10,099 bases of DNA from an uncultured Aeromonadales bacterium (GTDB taxonomy: Bacteria; Pseudomonadota; Gammaproteobacteria; Enterobacterales; Succinivibrionaceae), in NCBI GenBank assembly GCA_902796095.1, contig CADBNP010000333.1:1-10099 (forward strand), read 5' to 3'. The notes below the pieces were generated by a model. The model saw only the letters and a list, made by a program, of their open reading frames with translations, did not search any database and was not told where the DNA came from. Below are positions 7,361 through 10,099 of the stretch, piece after piece. Every line of letters begins with the position of its first letter. Within the stretch, counting starts at the first letter, position 1. Both the position numbers and the translations under genes were made by a program.

Positions 7361-7365
7361 CCTCC
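7361..7365 (-). promoter_or_regulatory. Ribosome binding site deciding the ATP-grasp start
   Basis: GGAGG on the minus strand lies 5 nt before the ATG at 7355. It is the only strong Shine-Dalgarno site near the 5' end of the reading frame and argues against the upstream start at 7430. Confidence 0.75.
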
Positions 7366-7464
7366 AGCACCTCAACTGCAGAAAGAATAATCAGCGTAAC
7401 CGTAAACGCGTAAATGATATCAGATTTCACACGTCATGTATCATTCAAAAATGTACTGATTTGG

Positions 7465-7493
7465 ATAAAATGACAGCCGGTCCTGCCTGTCAG
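7465..7493 (-). promoter_or_regulatory. Candidate promoter for the biosynthetic operon
   Basis: On the minus strand CTGACA (-35, 7493-7488), a 17-nt spacer and TTTTAT (-10, 7470-7465) lie just after the TerD terminator and about 110 nt before the ATP-grasp ATG. A promoter is expected here because the upstream transcript ends at 7516. TGACAG (7471-7476) and CTGTCA (7487-7492) form an inverted repeat inside the spacer and -35 region that could be an operator or an RNA hairpin. Confidence 0.4.
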
Positions 7494-7515
7494 ACACCGT
7501 TTAAAAGTTCAGAGC

Positions 7516-7543
7516 AAAAAAAAGAGGCCTGTCTGAAGCCTCC
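7516..7543 (-). terminator. Intrinsic terminator after the TerD gene at 7568-8167
   Basis: On the minus strand GGAGGC and GCCTC (7543-7524) form a GC-rich stem around a 9-nt loop, followed directly by eight T (7523-7516). This is a textbook Rho-independent terminator 25 nt after the TerD stop codon. It separates the two upstream TerD genes from the biosynthetic operon. Confidence 0.85.
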
Positions 7544-7567
7544 AAAATGAACGGACATCCGGGGAAC

Positions 7568-8167
7568 TCAGGAATAGCGGGCAGAAAGTTCCCTTATTGA
7601 ACCGTCATTCGTACCCTGCCCCATGGCATTAAACTTCCATTCACCGTTATAACGATAAACCTCACCAAAAATCATTGCTGTCATTCCGGAATAATTTTCA
7701 GTCAGATTATATATGCACATTTCGTTGTTATCCCTTGCATCAACAAGACGGATAAAAGCATTCTTGATCATACCGAAATGCTGCTTGCGGGAAACGGCAC
7801 TGTAAATATTTACTGCTATAACAATGCGATCATAATCTGCTGGAACAGAATTCAAATCAATTACAATCTGCTCGTCGTCACCGTCACCGGCACCGGTAAG
7901 ATTGTCACCCATATGCTTTACGGAACCGCTCCTGTGCTTCAGATTGCCGAAGTAAACGACATCCTCGCTGTTTTTCAGTTTGCCACCGGTGAGCATAAGA
8001 GCAAATGCGTCGCAGTCAATGTCCTGCTTACCGCCGCCAAAAGAAAAAAATCCTTTTTTCTCCTGCTCAACCTCGTCCCAGCCGAGTCCGACAACAATCT
8101 TTGACAACCCTGCACTGCCAGTTTTTGTCAGACTTACCTTCTGTCCTTTTTGAAGTTTTACCGACAT
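7568..8167 (-). CDS. TerD-family protein with Gly-rich insert (TerZ/TerX-like)
   Basis: This 199-residue protein is a complete TerD domain: KLQKGQKVSLTK (4-15), VVGLGWDE (25-32), DIDCDAFALML (49-59), YFGNLKH (72-78), the acidic calcium-loop GDNLTGAGDGDDEQ (87-100), IVIAVNIY, FGMIKNAF, MIFGEVYRYNGEWKFNAMGQG. A Gly/Phe insert KKGFFSFGGG (37-46) between the second strand and the DxDxD motif resembles that of TerZ-type members. Both acidic sites are kept, though the usual Ser after the DxDxDA motif is Phe. TerD proteins are cytoplasmic, bind calcium and support tellurite, phage and colicin resistance. The ATG at 8167 has GGGAG 8 nt upstream. It is followed by an intrinsic terminator and lies 333 nt after the next TerD gene, so it may have its own promoter. 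The exact subfamily is uncertain. Confidence 0.92.
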   Translation of the reverse strand: MSVKLQKGQKVSLTKTGSAGLSKIVVGLGWDEVEQEKKGFFSFGGGKQDIDCDAFALMLTGGKLKNSEDVVYFGNLKHRSGSVKHMGDNLTGAGDGDDEQIVIDLNSVPADYDRIVIAVNIYSAVSRKQHFGMIKNAFIRLVDARDNNEMCIYNLTENYSGMTAMIFGEVYRYNGEWKFNAMGQGTNDGSIRELSARYS

Positions 8168-8500
8168 TCAGATCACTCCCAAACAATGTTGCTGTATCAC
8201 AATGCCGGCAATAAAAAACCGGACACCGGAACAGCAAAAAAAATTCCACACACCGGATTCAGACGCGAAAAATATCAAAACTGCGCTGATTTCACCGACT
8301 GTCGAACCGTGAACAATCAGCAGAGCCAGGATGACAAAGCATTCGATCCGGATATCAGAAACACGAAAAAATTACAGGACTTCAGTCACTGTCAGTTACA
8401 GTCTGATACTCCGACTGAAAAGATCGCTCCTGCAGCGCCATGACTCACCCTGAAACAACCGATGCTGTTAACAGAGAAGGGAAAATCCCCCCCCGTTTCT
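8168..8500. other. Noncoding spacer between two TerD genes with several hairpins
   Basis: I find no convincing gene in 333 nt. Structure is dense. Hairpin 8285-8321 pairs GCTGATT with AATCAGC and, inside, TCAC with GTGA. Nested hairpin 8381-8419 pairs TTCAGTC with GACTGAA around an inner ACTGT/ACAGT stem. At 8473-8502 AGAGAA pairs with TTCTCT across the upstream TerD stop codon and contains a run of eight C (8487-8494). CTGTTAACAG (8465-8474) is a perfect palindrome. Near 8213-8229 CCGG-ACA-CCGG precedes six T on the minus strand, a possible weak terminator. No clear leftward promoter was found. Confidence 0.55.
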
Positions 8501-9082
8501 CTATTCTGCGTCAATACCGTAGTGTGCACAGAGTGCGCCAAGACCGCCCTGGAAACCGCTTCCGATGGCATTGAACTTCCACTCACCGTTATTTTTGTAG
8601 AGTTCACCTACAACCACAGCTGTTTCAATGGAGAAGTCCTCGCCAAGATCAAAGCGAACCAGTTCCTCATTGGTGGTCTGATCAACGATTCTGCAGTAAG
8701 AATTTGAAACCATGCCAAAATTCTGCTTTCTCTTGTCTGCTTCATAGATGGTTACAGTGAATGCAATCTTTGAAAGATTTTCAGGAACCTTGCTCAGATC
8801 TACATCAATCTGCTCGTCATCACCGTCACCGGAACCGGTACGGTTGTCACCCTTATGCTCAACGCAGCCGCTGCTATGCTTGAGATTGCCGTAAAAAATA
8901 AAATCGGAATCAGAGGTGCACTTGCCACTTGCATCAGTCAGAAAAACAGACGCATCCAGATCAAAATCAACACCTGAATCAAACGCATTTACATCCCAGC
9001 CAAGACCTACGGTAATCTTGGACAGACCAGGATTATTTTTTGTCAGACTGACTTTCTGACCTTTTGACAAATTAATAGGCAT
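8501..9082 (-). CDS. terD: Tellurium resistance protein, TerD/TerE type
   Basis: This 193-residue protein is a canonical TerD-family member of normal length: MPINLSKGQKVSLTK, TVGLGWD (24-30), DFDLDASVFL (39-48), FIFYGNLK (61-68), the acidic loop GDNRTGSGDGDDE (78-90), TVTIYEADKRKQNFGMVSNS (109-128), VVVGELYKNNGEWKFNAIGSG and a C-terminal ALCAHYGI. Both calcium-binding motifs are intact. The middle segment RKQNFGMVSNS is closest by eye to TerE, so 'terE' is an equally fair name. It acts in the cytoplasm, probably with TerC at the membrane, in tellurite and general stress resistance. The ATG at 9082 has AGGAG with a 7-nt spacer. It is the first leftward gene behind the consensus promoter at 9375-9404, with a leader of about 285 nt. 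Confidence 0.95.
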   Translation of the reverse strand: MPINLSKGQKVSLTKNNPGLSKITVGLGWDVNAFDSGVDFDLDASVFLTDASGKCTSDSDFIFYGNLKHSSGCVEHKGDNRTGSGDGDDEQIDVDLSKVPENLSKIAFTVTIYEADKRKQNFGMVSNSYCRIVDQTTNEELVRFDLGEDFSIETAVVVGELYKNNGEWKFNAIGSGFQGGLGALCAHYGIDAE

Positions 9083-9374
9083 AACAAACTCCTGCTATAT
9101 TTACTTATAATTTTAAACCGACCCCTGCCATAGAGTTCCTTCCGCCCGGTCTTCAGCAGACTCAAAACTCTCCGGCAAACTCAAGTCTTAACGAATGCCG
9201 TCACTTCATTCCGAAAAATACACAATGAAAGAAAGATGAACAGCCTGACATCCTATCCCGTACACAAAATCAGTCAAACCGACGTCGACAAAATCAACAC
9301 GGGCAGTTTGAAAGAATCAAGACAGTCACTGAATTTCCCGGCTCTCAGTCAGGGAAACTCCGTTAAGCGGAATC

Positions 9375-9404
9375 ATTATACTTACGGTAAAAAAATCTTG
9401 TCAA
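9375..9404 (-). promoter_or_regulatory. Consensus sigma70-type promoter for terD
   Basis: On the minus strand a perfect TTGACA (-35, 9404-9399) and a perfect TATAAT (-10, 9380-9375) are separated by 18 nt. The expected start is near 9368, giving a leader of about 285 nt before the terD ATG at 9082. Confidence 0.8.
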
Positions 9405-9610
9405 TTCAGCGACAATGATGCAAGATCAAAGTTTGAAGCAGGTTGCAAAATTTCTCAGGATTTTTTAAAGAGGCAATACATAATTACAGCCTTTACGCAG
9501 TTGTTTTCATAAAATTCGCAGTCAGCAACTCACCGGTTGTCATACAATCATACCCGGTATGCCTGGCAGTACAACAAAAACCGAATATCGCCCGGCAAAA
9601 TCCCTGGAAT

Positions 9611-9639
9611 TTGACAAATCATACTGATTAAGACATAAT
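9611..9639 (+). promoter_or_regulatory. Strong sigma70-type promoter for terC
   Basis: TTGACA (9611-9616), a 17-nt spacer and CATAAT (9634-9639) form a near-consensus promoter. Transcription should start near 9646, about 110 nt before the terC ATG. Confidence 0.8.
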
Positions 9640-9645
9640 GTGACC

Positions 9646-9755
9646 CCATTAATTCACTCTAAGCAGTTGTCAGTTTGGAGCAGGTTCTCCATGATATCCT
9701 GACTCAGGATTCCGGATATCTGCAGTTACACTTTATATAAAGGAAATAACAAAAC
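9646..9755 (+). promoter_or_regulatory. Structured 5' leader of terC
   Basis: The predicted leader can form GGAG/CTCC (9677-9680 with 9687-9690). It can then form one of two mutually exclusive stems: ATCCTG/CAGGAT (9696-9701 with 9705-9710, 3-nt loop), or GATATCC/GGATATC (9693-9699 with 9714-9720). GCAG (9663-9666) could close the whole with CTGC (9720-9723). Alternative folds just before a ribosome binding site (AAGGA, 9740-9744) suggest RNA-based control. It does not show the yybP-ykoY manganese riboswitch consensus as I remember it. Confidence 0.4.
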
Positions 9756-10099
9756 ATGACCGAAGGTTTACCGAATACTTTTGAAACAGGTACTATAGTT
9801 ATATTTGCAGTCACAGTTATACTGTGTCTCATAATTGATCTGGTATGCCACAATGATGATCGCGAGGTTTCTTTTAAATCAGCTTGTCTGTGGTCGGTGT
9901 TCTGGATCTTCATATCCCTCTGCTTTGGCGGATTTCTCTACTGGCACTTCAACAGTGATGTCGCGTCTCTGTTCTTCTCAGGATATGTTCTGGAAAAATC
10001 CCTCTCGGTGGACAACCTCTTCGCAATCATGGCGATTTTCACATGGTTCAAAATACCAAAGGGTATGAGACACCGCGTGCTCTACTACGGAATTCTCGG
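9756..10099 (+). CDS. terC: TerC family integral membrane protein, N-terminal part (cut by window edge)
   Basis: The first 114 codons are present, starting MTEGLPNTFETGTIVIF. Hydrophobic segments at about 11-31 and 43-63, and a third from about 71, are membrane helices. WSVFWIFISLCFGGFLY (46-62) and GYVLEKSLSVDNLFAIMAIF (76-95) are the TerC family signatures, with E80, D86 and N87 the conserved polar residues in the membrane. RHRVLYYGIL follows as expected. TerC is a multi-pass inner-membrane protein linked to metal (manganese) export and to docking of TerD proteins. The ATG at 9756 has AAGGA 11 nt upstream and a near-consensus promoter 117 nt upstream. The sequence looks much like TerC of enterobacterial ter operons, but here the gene is divergent from the terD genes rather than inside their operon. 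The C-terminal two thirds lie beyond the window. Confidence 0.95.
   Translation, partial: MTEGLPNTFETGTIVIFAVTVILCLIIDLVCHNDDREVSFKSACLWSVFWIFISLCFGGFLYWHFNSDVASLFFSGYVLEKSLSVDNLFAIMAIFTWFKIPKGMRHRVLYYGIL

Larger units (their letters stand above)
9083..9755. other. Divergent control region between terD and terC
   Basis: This 673-nt region has no convincing gene. It holds divergent promoters about 205 nt apart, one for terD (leftward) and one for terC (rightward), giving leaders of about 285 and 110 nt. Other structure includes TTTCCC (9334-9339) with GGGAAA (9352-9357), a hairpin at the very start of the terD leader. CATACCCGGTATG (9549-9561) is a palindrome with a 3-nt centre lying between the two promoters, a possible operator. 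A 60-codon rightward frame at 9236-9418 has no ribosome binding site and is not called. Confidence 0.65.

Noticed and set aside
7356..7430. Hydrophobic 25-residue N-terminal extension of the ATP-grasp protein (possible membrane anchor)
   Set aside because: The GGAGG site 5 nt before the ATG at 7355 and the family-like N-terminus there mean this stretch is most likely untranslated leader.
9236..9418. 60-codon rightward reading frame (MNSLTSYPVHKISQ...) with an ALSQGNS stretch faintly like the TerD linker
   Set aside because: No ribosome binding site, no recognisable domain, and it runs across the strong leftward terD promoter; the likeness is too short to count.
9443..9631. 62-codon rightward frame starting with TTG
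   Set aside because: Weak start, no family resemblance, and its 3' end overlaps the terC -35 box.
9646..9755. yybP-ykoY manganese riboswitch upstream of terC
   Set aside because: I could not find its conserved loop sequences in the leader, only unrelated hairpins.
1..10099. CRISPR array, insertion sequence, tRNA or rRNA genes
   Set aside because: No regularly spaced repeats, transposase-like proteins, terminal inverted repeats or tRNA-like cloverleaf sequences were seen.

Overview
The window is most of a ter (tellurium-resistance / stress-response) locus. It contains four TerD-family genes (one cut by the left edge), a five-gene biosynthetic block, an AIM24-family gene and a divergent terC cut by the right edge. 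The five-gene block is ATP-grasp, HAD phosphatase, CitE-like lyase, PRTase with TRSP domain, and StiP-type PRTase with PELOTA domain. This set matches the conserved 'Ter biosynthetic module' described in comparative genomics as probably making a nucleoside-like metabolite of unknown structure. The host is a bacterium of moderate GC with good Shine-Dalgarno sites and sigma70-type promoters. The TerC N-terminus looks like the TerC of enterobacterial ter operons, so I lean towards a (gamma)proteobacterium, possibly an anaerobe. I cannot fix the taxon from sequence alone.

Layout from left to right: 1-74 is the start of a leftward TerD-family gene. 75-628 is a long noncoding region with an AT-rich promoter zone and a 75-nt imperfect palindrome. 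629-2161 holds AIM24 and a TerD protein with an 85-residue low-complexity N-terminal extension, 12 nt apart and leftward. 2413-7355 is the leftward biosynthetic operon; three of its four junctions overlap by 8, 14 and 8 nt, so the genes are probably translationally coupled. 7516-7543 is a clear intrinsic terminator that separates this operon from the two upstream leftward TerD-family genes (7568-8167 and 8501-9082). 9083-9755 is a 673-nt divergent control region. It carries a consensus leftward promoter (TTGACA, 18 nt, TATAAT) for the TerD genes and a strong rightward promoter (TTGACA, 17 nt, CATAAT) for terC. terC begins at 9756.

Functionally, TerD-family proteins are cytoplasmic, calcium-binding proteins thought to act at or near the membrane with the integral membrane protein TerC. 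The five enzymes would build and process a phosphoribosyl-derived small molecule, presumably a signal or effector used by the Ter membrane complex during stress. AIM24 and the linker-bearing TerD form a pair that may be an additional structural arm. terB, terF, terY and terA are not in the window.

The parts least explained by known annotation are the intergenic regions. They are long, contain several nested hairpins, share a CTGACAG 7-mer that I did not find in the coding regions, and give long structured leaders to both divergent transcripts.
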